Assembly: GCA_041739035.1 (NCBI GenBank)
Contig: JBGSOQ010000172.1
Coordinates: 1-64,000, forward strand
Reading direction: 5' to 3'
DNA from: XYD12-FULL-36-8 sp041739035
Lineage (GTDB): Bacteria; Bacteroidota; Ignavibacteria; Ignavibacteriales; Ignavibacteriaceae
DNA: 64,000 bases
Shown here piece after piece: positions 1-8,151 of the stretch (the first letter of the stretch is position 1; each line of letters starts with the position of its first letter). Below the pieces are notes generated by a model. It saw nothing but the letters and a program-made list of their open reading frames with translations. It ran no database searches and had not been told where the DNA came from. Position numbers and translations under genes: made by a program.

Positions 1-226
1 CGTAATCGACTTTTGCGCCAGTGTCAATTCTTCTGATTTTCTCGATGTGCCTGTCGAACCGTTCGAACTCAGTAAAAAAACTGGTATCCGGAAAATACCT
101 GTCAAGTATGCCCACAGAATCATGGGGATCAAGTGCCGCTACAAGATTATTTCCTGTATCTCTAATAGCCTGTAAATGTCTTGGGGCAATGTATCCCGCT
201 GCACCGGTTAATGCAAAGTTTTTCAT
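1..226 (-). CDS. wbpB: UDP-GlcNAcA 3-dehydrogenase, WbpB/WlbA type (3' part off the window)
   Basis: The reverse strand from an ATG at 224-226 is open to the window edge, giving about 75 N-terminal residues. They begin MKNFALTGAAGYIAPRHLQA, a Rossmann GxxGxIA nucleotide-binding start of the Gfo/Idh/MocA family, followed by a stretch with ALDPHDSVG, FFTEFERFDRH and IEKIRR that closely matches WbpB/WlbA. In that family the enzyme oxidises C3 of UDP-GlcNAc uronate with NAD+ on the way to UDP-2,3-diacetamido sugars, in the cytoplasm. It lies downstream of the sugar transferase on the same strand. The partner genes (wbpA, D, E) would have to lie outside this window. The family call is firm; the exact substrate is inferred. 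Confidence 0.85.
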   Translation of the reverse strand, partial: MKNFALTGAAGYIAPRHLQAIRDTGNNLVAALDPHDSVGILDRYFPDTSFFTEFERFDRHIEKIRRIDTGAKVDY

Positions 227-522
227 TTTAAAGTTGATAGTTTAATAATTTTTGAATAATTCCTGCCAGCTATTAGAAAATTTAGCAACTTAAATTCCTG
301 CTCTTCACCCTCAGATTTTATGCCATTCAGTACAAGTATAATTTATACATCTGTTAAATAAACTAGAAGGATTAAAGCTGAATAAATATAAACAAAGTTC
401 AGAAAACTTATAAGAGTATTTATACTTAAAGTTATCAGAAATATATCAGGCTATCATTTCGAAAGCTATTCAATTGAGATTTGAATCTTTACTTATTTTT
501 AAATTTCACAATTAAAGATTGC

Positions 523-2424
523 TTAGCCAGACCTTTTATCTTTTAGCACGATATTGTTAAAAGCTCTGAAGAAATATTTCAAATCTGTTTTGAATGGATG
601 CTGCTGATATGCTTTCAGATATGCATCTTCGGATGCTTCAATTTCTTCGATGGTTTTAGGCATATCTGCGTAGTAGGGAGGAACCAATCCCGGTTTAAAT
701 TGGTTTCTAAATTCCTGATGCTCCCGGGAATACAAGCTCATATATTGACTGCTTATTGGCCTTACGCCAACCAGCTTTAAATCCCGCTTAAGGAAATTAT
801 AAATCATCGGCAATTCATCAATCCATACACTCCTAAAAAATTTTCCCCATGGAGGAATTCTGAAATCATTTTTGAATTTTCCGCCTTCTTGAATTTTATT
901 GTTCACGTAAACGAAGTTTTGTATTAGTTCTGAGTATGGGTGCATAGTTCTTAATTTGTATACAAAAATTGTTTTCCCGCCTTTACCAACTCTTCTCATC
1001 TTAAATATAGGGGTGTAGTAAGGATTCTTTTCATAACTGCTTTCTTTAACTTTTACAGCAACGAAATAAACCACGTTATCTATTTCAGTTAGATCTAATA
1101 TCTCAAAGCCGCAGAATACTAATCTTCCTAAACTTTCGGCAAGCGAGATAGCACGGTTTTTTCCTTTGCTGAACAAAAAATAAATTTTCTTTGCGATCGG
1201 CAGTTTTGGAAAAGCTCTCTTCCATACAAAATCAATTGAATAGAATAAAATTGCAATCAAAAACGGGTATTTTTTCAAATAACGATAATACCGGTTTTTA
1301 TTCGGGATCATGCTTCCCACAAATACTCCGCCTTTAACAAGTCTTTGATTAATGCTGCGGAGATAATCATTAATCTTTCTTTGATCGTTCAACACATGTA
1401 AATTAACTAATAACTGCTGAGAGGAGGGCTGCAATACATTGATGTTGTATGCATCTGATGATCGGGTGATTAAAGTTTTGCGGATATCAAAAGATTTTAA
1501 ATCAAGTTTCCTTTCAATGAAATTAAATACATCGCCGTATTCTCTAAGATATTCGAATTGCAGTTTGTGTCTTACAACCGATTCGCCTTCTTGATCGCCC
1601 ATAAAGCCGTATTTGCGATCATTATTTTTTTGAACAAATGAAACAGGTGCTTCTTTAAGTTCGTATGCCTTTAAAAACATTGTAGTAGATTCATCTGTTT
1701 TGCTGCGGATTTTCTCAGCAAATAATAAGAAAGCTAAAAACCCTGATACGAATGAATATTTAAGAATGCCGCTTACAAAATAACCCCAATATTCATTATT
1801 AATTTGAAGAAAATATACGGAAAGAAAAACTAATGAAATAACGAGCATATAAAATTTTATTTGTAACCCAAATCCTTCCCATTTACTCCTTGCGGTGATT
1901 ATCGGCTGGAATTTATGGGTTGTAGCTCCCGAAACCAGCCAGCCCAAATAAATCATGCCTAATAAAATAAAATGCTTTTCATTTAAATTTTCTGGTTTAA
2001 TTTTATCTATAATCTCAACATAACAGAAAAAGGATAAGAGGAGTATATCAATTAGTAAATAAATTATGGAAGGCTTAAGTTTTTCCACAACATTAATCCA
2101 TTTTCGCCTCTCAGATATCGAATAATAATAAAAAGATTCGAGCATAAATCCGCTCATCATTGTCCATAGAAGTAAAACGCGGGATATATTGGGGACTGCA
2201 AATCTTAAAAGTACCAAGGATAAAAAACCAAGGCTTAGTACCAGCGAAATACTCAGCTTTCTATATAACTGCCAGAGTTCATGCTGCACAGTTAGGTTAA
2301 ATTTACTGGAAAGGAAAGTCCCTGCAATCAGAGATATAATTAATATTCCAAGTAGCTTGGCATAATTTGGCTCTAAAAGAAATGTGTGCTTCCTTATAAA
2401 ATGAAAAATGAAAAACATGAACAC
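523..2424 (-). CDS. Membrane-anchored bacterial sugar-phosphate transferase (initiating glycosyltransferase)
   Basis: At 633 residues, the first two thirds hold several hydrophobic segments (about residues 1-30, 40-110, 120-165, 185-245). The last 165 residues (about 465-630) are a bacterial sugar transferase domain of the WbaP/WcaJ type, with YKLRTMHP, RSVWIDELP and a PISS/PGLVPP-like end. Such enzymes transfer a sugar 1-phosphate from a nucleotide sugar to undecaprenyl phosphate at the inner membrane, so it probably starts glycan assembly here. The middle segment (about 270-450) is not recognised. The annotated start is a GTG at 2422-2424, but the frame stays open upstream to 2601 and reads like a cytoplasmic N-terminus running into the first helix. 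An AGGA lies 7 nt before an ACG codon at 2590-2592, so the true start may be non-canonical or mutated there. Confidence 0.85.
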   Translation of the reverse strand: MFMFFIFHFIRKHTFLLEPNYAKLLGILIISLIAGTFLSSKFNLTVQHELWQLYRKLSISLVLSLGFLSLVLLRFAVPNISRVLLLWTMMSGFMLESFYYYSISERRKWINVVEKLKPSIIYLLIDILLLSFFCYVEIIDKIKPENLNEKHFILLGMIYLGWLVSGATTHKFQPIITARSKWEGFGLQIKFYMLVISLVFLSVYFLQINNEYWGYFVSGILKYSFVSGFLAFLLFAEKIRSKTDESTTMFLKAYELKEAPVSFVQKNNDRKYGFMGDQEGESVVRHKLQFEYLREYGDVFNFIERKLDLKSFDIRKTLITRSSDAYNINVLQPSSQQLLVNLHVLNDQRKINDYLRSINQRLVKGGVFVGSMIPNKNRYYRYLKKYPFLIAILFYSIDFVWKRAFPKLPIAKKIYFLFSKGKNRAISLAESLGRLVFCGFEILDLTEIDNVVYFVAVKVKESSYEKNPYYTPIFKMRRVGKGGKTIFVYKLRTMHPYSELIQNFVYVNNKIQEGGKFKNDFRIPPWGKFFRSVWIDELPMIYNFLKRDLKLVGVRPISSQYMSLYSREHQEFRNQFKPGLVPPYYADMPKTIEEIEASEDAYLKAYQQHPFKTDLKYFFRAFNNIVLKDKRSG

Positions 2425-2877
2425 ATAAGTTAACAGACTAACTGCATTGTTCAGAATATAGTTTGTCTTTTTATTTACAGAGTTTAATGCACCGGAATCG
2501 GTTATAGCAGAGTGAGGTGGTACTCTGGAACGAATGCGGCTGCTCCTGAGCTTTTTTCTGCCACTGGATGAAAAATAATCTTTATTAATCGTAATTATTT
2601 CCTAATCTTGAATGTTTCAGCTAAAAATATTAATTGATTGTATTCAAAATAAATTTATTTTTGATTGATTGAGGTAAGCATATATCAAGTATCCGGCCAA
2701 TACCTAATAAGGATGAAATTTAACATTCTGCATCGTGTGCTTATGCCCTCCCTCACAAATTCGGCCAATAATCATACATAATATATCAAAAAAGCAGCTG
2801 TATTCGGAAAAAATTATCTAAATTGTTTTATTATTTTTGTACCAATAATTACAAAATATAAAAGTCATTAAATATAT
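2425..2877. other. Divergent intergenic region
   Basis: This 453-bp region separates the leftward sugar transferase gene from the rightward polymerase gene and should carry promoters for both. Its left part (2425-2601) remains open in the frame of the sugar transferase on the minus strand and may really be its N-terminal coding sequence. The remainder is AT-rich and I see no convincing promoter, terminator or repeat in it. Confidence 0.5.
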
Positions 2878-4200
2878 GTGCCATTAATTAGCTTGAGCAG
2901 TTCCATTACCCAAATATTTAGTATTAAAAATTTCACTTTTTCAATATTTCTTTCCTTCCTTATTCTTAATCTGGGAACTTCAGCTATATCAAATTTTACG
3001 ATTAAGTATTTTATTCTTAAGACTGTTGTATCCGTCTTGCTCATCGGGAGCGTATTTCTTTTTTTATATCATTCCAAAATAAGCCCTGGTAATTTTTTCC
3101 GGCTCCCAAACATTAAGAATATACTAATTGTGCTGACCCTGATTATTGTCTATCCTGCCGTGACTCTTCTATATTCCGGTAATCCTGGTTACGGGGGACT
3201 TAAAATTCTTAATTTTTTTATTTGTTCGGTTCCTATTGTGCTTGGAGCTTACTTTCTCATAAAAATTGAATGGGACAACAGATTTTTCATCACAGCTTTA
3301 ACGGTTACTTCAGCCATAATAATTGTTTCGCTGGCGGCTGTTCTTATTGTTAAACCTTTTGAACCGGGCATTGTATATGAATATGAACCGGGCAGATGGA
3401 GTTATGTTTTCATTGGCAGGATAATTTCCTTTTTGACACTCTTTCTCTTTTTCGTTTTACTCAAAAGTAAAGGAAAAGTGGTTTTGCTAATTGCATTAAT
3501 TGTAACCGCAGGAACATTTCTTCTATACCTTACCGGATTAAGATCCGCAATTATTGGTTTTGTATTGGCCGCACTAGTATCAATTATATATTTTGGTGTG
3601 ACTAGAAGAATTACAAACACACATTATGCAGCAATATTATTTATCATAATTATCAATGCTTTGCTTATTTATTCATCTGATTACTTAAATCTCACAACTA
3701 AGTTCAAAACACCGGAGAGGTTTGAGCAGCTATTCAGCTTTAATAATATTTATTACGGCAGTGACGGTGCATTAATTGCAAGAGTTCAAAACTACAATCT
3801 TGCATGGGAAATGTTTAATAGCAGTCCGTTAATCGGGAATGGCTACGGAAGCTTTAACGGTTATAATAATATTGAATGGACTGCCAGCCAAAAGTACCCG
3901 CATAATATTATTCTCGAAATTTTATCTGAACTAGGCATAGCGGGATTATTATTTTTCGGCTATATCTTCTTTTTAATATTTCGTTCCATCTTCACCATTC
4001 ATCGCTCATCAATCATAAATCATACATCATCAATCAACAATTATACATCATCAATCGTCAATCATCCATCATCCATCCTGACGCTCTTACTCTTCTCCTT
4101 TTGGCTCGCAATGTTTTCAAAAGATCTTTCATCTCAAAGTTTTTTGTGGATGTTTATAGTGGCGATAGGGACGCAGGAAAACGTTAAAAGTGAATCGTGA
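2878..4200 (+). CDS. O-antigen ligase/polymerase family membrane protein
   Basis: This is a 440-residue, almost wholly hydrophobic protein with roughly ten membrane segments. It has the Wzy_C/O-antigen ligase signature near residues 318-362: IGNGYGSFNGY, then KYPHNIILEILSELGIAG with the typical PHN motif in a periplasmic loop. It would polymerise lipid-linked repeat units or ligate them to an acceptor in the inner membrane. The start is a GTG at 2878; a stop lies three codons upstream in frame, and the overlapping ATG at 2876 is immediately out of frame. Residues about 372-402 are an imperfect low-complexity insert with repeated TSSI and SSII units, coded by a CATCATCAATC-type DNA repeat. The last 60 bases are duplicated at 4994-5053. 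It is the only polysaccharide gene on the plus strand here. Confidence 0.8.
   Translation: MPLISLSSSITQIFSIKNFTFSIFLSFLILNLGTSAISNFTIKYFILKTVVSVLLIGSVFLFLYHSKISPGNFFRLPNIKNILIVLTLIIVYPAVTLLYSGNPGYGGLKILNFFICSVPIVLGAYFLIKIEWDNRFFITALTVTSAIIIVSLAAVLIVKPFEPGIVYEYEPGRWSYVFIGRIISFLTLFLFFVLLKSKGKVVLLIALIVTAGTFLLYLTGLRSAIIGFVLAALVSIIYFGVTRRITNTHYAAILFIIIINALLIYSSDYLNLTTKFKTPERFEQLFSFNNIYYGSDGALIARVQNYNLAWEMFNSSPLIGNGYGSFNGYNNIEWTASQKYPHNIILEILSELGIAGLLFFGYIFFLIFRSIFTIHRSSIINHTSSINNYTSSIVNHPSSILTLLLFSFWLAMFSKDLSSQSFLWMFIVAIGTQENVKSES
3988..4080 (+). repeat. Low-complexity CATCATCAATC-type repeat inside coding sequence
   Basis: About 90 bp of imperfect repeats built from CATCATCAATC and CATACATC units lie in frame within the polymerase gene. 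They encode a run of Ser, Ile, Asn, His and Thr between two membrane segments. A similar short repeat in the opposite base composition (GAGTGATGAT on the plus strand) is inserted in the FnlC-type epimerase at about 40812-40850. Confidence 0.7.
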
Positions 4201-4306
4201 GACGGAAGAGGTGAGAAGTCAAATATTAAAAGTAATCCTTCAATTACGGGAAAGAAAATCTTCATGTCAGTTTGGGAATGGCGTGTTGAGCAATGTCAGT
4301 CTGAGC
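4141..4306. repeat. Direct repeat copy A (includes 3' end of the polymerase gene)
   Basis: This 166-bp segment begins TTTTTGTGGATGTTT and ends AATGTCAGTCTGAGC. It recurs at 4994-5159 with an offset of 853 bp and roughly 90 percent identity by eye. The first 60 bases are the last codons of the polymerase gene. The RelE/antitoxin module lies between the two copies. Confidence 0.85.
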
Positions 4307-4389
4307 TTTTCGAAACATGTCGAATAGTGTCATTTCGTATTTGTCTTAGACGAATGAGAATTCTATTCCCAAACACTTTCCTAAAACTT

Positions 4390-4686
4390 TTAACCCTTTA
4401 ACCGTTCGATCCAGTATTCCGGTTCCCTATGCTGATGAGCAAGTGCAATGATATAAATTTTGTCATTAAGTACTGAATAAATTAAATTATATGGAAATTT
4501 TCTCATTGCAGCTTTTCTTGTGTTAGCGGTATTTTTTGTCCATAAGATAGGGAATTGTGACAGCAGATCAAGTGTCTCAAGAACTTCATTAAGAAAAATA
4601 TTACCTAATCCATTCATTTGTAATTCATAGTACTCTATTGCATCATCTAGTTCAATGGAAGCAGGTTCAATAAACTCAACCTGCAT
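4390..4686 (-). CDS. RelE/ParE-family toxin
   Basis: The 98-residue protein has the compact RelE/ParE fold pattern. It begins VEFIEPASIELDDAIEYYE, then has a helix containing FLNEVLETLDLLSQFPILW, the strand KFPYNLIYSVLNDKIYIIALAHQHREPEYW and a short end. The PYNLIY and IIALAHQHREPEYW segments are typical of ParE/RelE plasmid-stabilisation toxins, which inhibit gyrase or cut mRNA on ribosomes; sequence alone does not decide which. It directly follows the antitoxin gene with no spacer, so the two form one transcription unit. The module sits between the two copies of a 166-bp direct repeat. Confidence 0.85.
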   Translation of the reverse strand: MQVEFIEPASIELDDAIEYYELQMNGLGNIFLNEVLETLDLLSQFPILWTKNTANTRKAAMRKFPYNLIYSVLNDKIYIIALAHQHREPEYWIERLKG

Positions 4687-4896
4687 TTATTTGTACCTTT
4701 GAATTATTTCGTTTATAGTAAATGTCTTTACTTTACCATCTTTTAGTGCTGTGTATCTTTTTTCAGATTCCTCCTGCCATATTTGCTCTATTTTTTCATC
4801 AGGTTTACTTAAACTTTTTGTTAAAATTTCTATCATCTGAAGTCTTTCCGCCGGCCTCAACTGCAGAGCTTCCTTTAATATTGATTTAGAATCCAT
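4687..4896 (-). CDS. Addiction-module antitoxin (PF09720-like)
   Basis: This 69-residue acidic and helical protein (MDSKSILKEALQLRPAERLQ, then LTKSLSKPDEKIEQIWQEES) resembles the short 'putative addiction module component' family that pairs with RelE/ParE toxins. It would bind and neutralise the toxin encoded immediately downstream. It is the first gene of the pair and its stop directly abuts the toxin ATG. A Bacteroidota-like -7 hexamer region TATATTTG lies on the minus strand at 4933-4940, but I see no matching -33 element. Confidence 0.8.
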   Translation of the reverse strand: MDSKSILKEALQLRPAERLQMIEILTKSLSKPDEKIEQIWQEESEKRYTALKDGKVKTFTINEIIQRYK

Positions 4897-4993
4897 TTTA
4901 ATCTTTCCTAAGCATTTCAGAATATTTTTTTACAAATATACGCTAATTCATAAATATTCAATACTGGATGAGTAATTGGATTTAAACGCAGAG

Positions 4994-5159
4994 TTTTTGT
5001 GGATGTTTTTGGTGGCGATAGGGATGCATGATAACGTTAAAGGTGAAACGTGAGACGGAAGAGGTGAAAAGTCAAATATTAAAAGAATCCTTCAATTACG
5101 GAGAAGGAAAATCTTCATGTCAGTTTGGGAATGGCGTGTTGAGCAATGTCAGTCTGAGC
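4994..5159. repeat. Direct repeat copy B (vestigial polymerase 3' end)
   Basis: This is the second copy of the 166-bp segment found at 4141-4306. Read on the plus strand it still encodes FLWMFLVAIG followed by a short tail and TGA, matching the C-terminus of the upstream polymerase. It is therefore a gene-end remnant with no gene in front of it. Its right end runs into the 201-bp tandem repeat. Confidence 0.85.
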
Positions 5160-5556
5160 CTGGCGAAGTCTGTCATTCTGAATCCTGTGCTAATGAATAT
5201 CAGTATTATTTCAGAATCTTCCACTTGTTAATCCACATAAATATAGGGTCCCTTTTGCGAACTTCTTTAAGATCTCTCACCCCGCTAAAGAGGGGATTCG
5301 AGATGACATTAGTGTCTTGTCATTTCGAACGAAGAGAGAAATCTTCCTGTCAGGCTGAGCCTGGCGAAGGCTGTCATTCTGAATCCTGTGCTAATGAATA
5401 TCAGTATTATTTCAGAATCTTCCACTTGTTAAACCACATAAATATAAGGTCCCTTTTCCAAACTTCTTTAAGATCTCTCACCCCTTTGAAGAGGGGATTC
5501 GAGATGACATTGGAGGCTTGTCATTTCGATCCCGACAAGTCGGGAGAGAAATCTTT
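5154..5556. repeat. Two tandem copies of a 201-bp repeat
   Basis: Unit 1 is 5154-5354 and unit 2 is 5355 to about 5556. Each starts CTGAGCCTGGCGAAG, continues with CATTCTGAATCCTGTGC and ACTTCTTTAAGATCTCTCAC, and ends with TTCGAGATGACATT and TGTCATTTCGA. The second half belongs to the same GATCTCTCA...TTCGAGATGACAT family that forms arrays at 58.4-61.9 kb. The open frame running through it on the plus strand is a by-product of the repeat and is not called as a gene. Confidence 0.8.
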
Positions 5557-5744
5557 CCCCTCGTCAACCTGAACGCCTGACCAGCGTGCGGGTGGATAGT
5601 TTTCACTAGGTTTGAGAAAAGTTTACTAAAACTTTACTAAAAGTTAACCACTTTATCGTTATTTGTTAATAAGAGAAGATAGTTAATTTGTTTTTATATA
5701 ATAGTTTATGTAAATTACCGAAAGTAAAATATTAGGAGAATAAT

Positions 5745-6209
5745 ATGGCCGCAACAGTTGATAAACAGCAAATGTTTGTAGAGTTAAGAGCTGAGGGAAG
5801 ATCTTTTGATGAGATTGCAAAGCGAGTGAATATTAGCAAGCCAACGCTGATTAAGTGGAGCAGGGAGTTTAAGGATAAAATTGAGGAAGTGTCTAAGGTA
5901 ATTGAAGAGCAGTTTATTATTGAGCAAAAAGTAAAAAGGACTGTGCGTGCACAGAAGTTATCGGAAGAGTTGGATAAGGCATACGAAGCGCTGAAAAAAA
6001 CTGATTATAAGAATATGAGCAAGAAGGATTTGATAAATATAATTGAAAAGATTGAGAACAAGCTTAGTACAATTGTTGGTGCTAATAGCGCCAATGAGGA
6101 TGATGATACGTATAAACTTATTGTGGAAAGAAGGATTATTGGGGGTAAAGAGGAAATAGTTGAGAGGGAAAAGCCAGTTTTTCTTAAGCCGGTTGAAAAA
6201 CTTTATTAA
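5745..6209 (+). CDS. Helix-turn-helix protein with coiled coil, terminase-small-subunit/transposase-like
   Basis: The 154-residue protein starts after a clear TTAGGAGAATAAT ribosome site. Residues about 8-45 form a helix-turn-helix of the kind found in transposase and terminase small subunits (ELRAEGRSFDEIAKRVNIS, then KPTLIKWSREF). Residues about 45-110 are charged and likely coiled coil (KVIEEQFIIEQKVKRTVR, KLSEELDKAYEALKK). The C-terminal part is unrecognised, with many Glu and Lys. It probably binds DNA; no terminase large subunit, integrase or transposase is next to it. It stands alone on the plus strand between repeat arrays. Function beyond DNA binding is unknown. Confidence 0.6.
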   Translation: MAATVDKQQMFVELRAEGRSFDEIAKRVNISKPTLIKWSREFKDKIEEVSKVIEEQFIIEQKVKRTVRAQKLSEELDKAYEALKKTDYKNMSKKDLINIIEKIENKLSTIVGANSANEDDDTYKLIVERRIIGGKEEIVEREKPVFLKPVEKLY

Positions 6210-6380
6210 TTATCCCTAATCATATTGTACGGGAATCAACAAAGATGTTATGACCGGTTATTGATTCAGATTGAGCAGAGAGTAAAAACTTAACAGTTTT
6301 TGCATATGAGTTTGTGCCGGTTGGATATTTAAGGGGTGCGTTTTATTTTTAAGCTTGCTTCTTGCTACTTTCATTCTTTT

Positions 6381-6446
6381 CACCACATTCTTCGCATTTT
6401 GAAGAATGAGCTGCTTGCTCCACAAGAGCCAGTCGTCTGTCCAGCG
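6381..6446 (+). repeat. 66-bp hairpin repeat, copy 1
   Basis: The segment holds CATTCTTC, a short loop, GAAGAATG (an 8-bp stem), then GAGC...GCTC and a CCAG...CCAGCG end. Close copies lie at 8396-8461, 20490-20555 and 21011-21072. Confidence 0.7.
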
Positions 6447-6634
6447 ATAAGATTAAAATGCAGAAACATGCAGTGTTAATTTTTATTTCGTACTTTTCTC
6501 TTGATAGAAATCCCGATAATCATCGGGACAGGATCCCCCAAAGATCAAGACCCCGACTTTCGTCGGGGCAGGCTTACAAAATAAATTGCTAAGAATTGCC
6601 CTCATTCCACTACAAGAAATAAAATATTTATTCT

Positions 6635-6811
6635 TTCTTTTCTTGGCGCAAGAAAAGAACCAAAAGAAACATGCTCTGCAAAAGAATTGCTAAATTTCTT
6701 CTGCTTTCAGCTAAAAGAAATAAACTCGTTCCCGTTAGGCGGGAACTTCAAACAGAATTTCTTTTCTTACGCTTCAATTCGAATAAATTTTTCACGTAAT
6801 TCTTTTGAGGA
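6635..6811 (+). repeat. Structured hairpin element S1
   Basis: A leading 11-bp hairpin (arms 6635-6645 and 6649-6659) is followed by nested arms. The outer arm CAAAAGAATTGC at 6679-6690 pairs with 6796-6807 (one G-T). The middle arm AAAAGAAAT at 6713-6721 pairs with 6757-6765. The apical arm GTTCCCG at 6728-6734 pairs with 6740-6746. The unpaired AAACTC and TTCAAACAG between the middle and apical stems are kept in other copies. The element ends TTTTGAGGAGCGG. Confidence 0.8.
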
Positions 6812-6930
6812 GCGGGACAGGCTGAAAAATAAATTGCTAAAATTATGAATACTAACTTTTCTTGGCCCCGATTTTCATCGGGATAAACTCCAGAAAAGTA
6901 GCCCCGCTATTCAGCGGGACAGGCTGCAGA

Positions 6931-7080
6931 ACATGCACTTAAAAATAATTTCTAAAACTTTATTCCATTTCGGGAAGAAAAATAACTCCTCCGATGCTTC
7001 ATAAAATCAGCATTGTCGTCAAACAAATTTTTCTTCTTTTCCTCCATTACATTCAGTTTTTTAACGAAATTCTTTTAAGG
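6931..7080 (+). repeat. Structured hairpin element S2
   Basis: Same architecture as S1 with different stem bases. The outer arm is TTAAAAATAATTTC at 6939-6952 against GAAATTCTTTTAA at 7066-7078. The middle arm GAAGAAAAAT at 6974-6983 pairs fully with 7027-7036. The apical arm contains GATGCT against AGCATT. The internal loop AACTC / CAAACAA is retained. Confidence 0.75.
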
Positions 7081-7678
7081 TGCGAAAAAAAGCAAACATA
7101 ATAACGCTTAAGTTCGGATAAATAATTTACCCTCCAGAGATGTGCAGACCACCGCCAAAGCCACCGCTGGAGCGGGGTAAACGGGGCAGGCCACCGCTGG
7201 AGCGGGGTAAACGGGGTGAACGCAATTTTTTTAAGGTCGGGGGAAATTCTTAATCACCTAAAATTTTTAAGGCAGAATTAACTACTTTGTTAACGAGATT
7301 ATTCAAAAACCACTTTTTAGATTCCTCGTCCCGATTTAATCCGGAACTCGGAATGACATGTACATTATTTCTTCTATCTTTTTACTAAATACTTTATACT
7401 CCGAAATATATCCGGGGCAGTTTTTTTTTGAACCATATTCCCGAAATAATCCCGTATCAAGTACGGGACAGGATTCGGGACAAGCTTTTATCTTGCTTAA
7501 AACATTTTCCTTTATACTTTGACCTTTTATCTTGAATAAAACCTTTTCACAACATTCTTAGCGTTTTGTAAAGCCAGTTCTTTCAACCCCGCCTATTGGC
7601 GGGCAGGCATGGAAGCGGCTTGTATGTACAGTGCTGCGGTATATGGTATGGGGTTATAATGTTAGAAACAATAGTCAG

Positions 7679-7915
7679 CTAAATTTTACTATATGCATCA
7701 AGAAATTCATTACGCTCAATACTCGATTGAGTCAAGATAGATCGAAGTGTGCTTGATTTTATAGTTGTATGATTAGGCAGTACAAGTGGTGTTTTAGTAC
7801 CATCAGGATTCACTCGTTCCATTATTATATGGTTTCCTTCACGAACAACAACAAATCCGAGGATTTTAAATGCTTTTATTACTTTAGCTTTTGAAGCATC
7901 AACTGGAAATTTCAT
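7679..7915 (-). CDS. hicA: HicA-family toxin
   Basis: The 78-residue protein has the double-stranded RNA-binding-like HicA fold: a helix with AKVIKAFKILGFVVVRE, the key GNHIIM segment with the catalytic-type histidine, LVLPNHTTIKSSTLRSILTQ and a final helix. HicA proteins cut mRNA and are held in check by HicB. It follows hicB and the two genes share one base (TAATG), so they are translationally coupled. Length and motifs fit the family. Confidence 0.85.
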   Translation of the reverse strand: MKFPVDASKAKVIKAFKILGFVVVREGNHIIMERVNPDGTKTPLVLPNHTTIKSSTLRSILTQSSIERNEFLDAYSKI

Positions 7916-8151
7916 TATGAGATTGCAGCTTCGGCAATATAGGCATCCATTGAAGCACTATTCCCTTCAAGATGTTCGAAAAATTTTTCCTTTCCATAAT
8001 GCTTAATGAAGAATCGGATTGCGCTTTCGGTGTCCTTAAGTGCTGCAGCATATGAATCTCCTTGACCCACAATTGCCCCTCTTACAAAGCCTAAAGGATA
8101 CCCAATGTATCCGTCCTCATGATGTTCAATCACAATTTTAACGCTGTTCAT
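7915..8151 (-). CDS. hicB: HicB-family antitoxin
   Basis: The 78-residue protein begins VKIVIEHHEDGYIGYPLGF and continues with a GDSYAAALKDTESAIRFFI helix, the partial RNase-H fold of the HicB family. It has no C-terminal DNA-binding domain that I can see, so it is a minimal HicB. It precedes hicA with a 1-nt overlap. The order (antitoxin first) is opposite to the second HicAB module at 17478-17956. Confidence 0.8.
   Translation of the reverse strand: MNSVKIVIEHHEDGYIGYPLGFVRGAIVGQGDSYAAALKDTESAIRFFIKHYGKEKFFEHLEGNSASMDAYIAEAAIS

Larger units (their letters stand above)
6210..7678. other. Non-coding palindromic repeat array 1
   Basis: No credible gene is seen in these 1.47 kb. The array holds one copy of the 66-bp 'GAAGAATGAGCTGC' repeat, many small GC-rich palindromes with a GGGACAGG tail (for example around 6510-6540, 6905-6922 and 7455-7475), a truncated 5' half of the structured element (about 6583-6625), two full structured elements (6635-6811 and 6931-7080) and GC-rich CCACCGCTGGAGCGGGGTAA repeats at about 7150-7215. 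Confidence 0.7.

Noticed and set aside
5028..5572. Plus-strand open frames over the 201-bp tandem repeat
   Set aside because: The translation repeats itself (CHFERREKSSC-like) because of the DNA repeat; it matches intergenic repeat sequence elsewhere.
7262..7315. Minus-strand peptide KKWFLNNLVNKVVNSALKIL as a gene remnant
   Set aside because: Its flanks are repeat sequence (TGTCATTCCGA type and AAATTTTTAAGG element end), so the protein-like look is probably chance.
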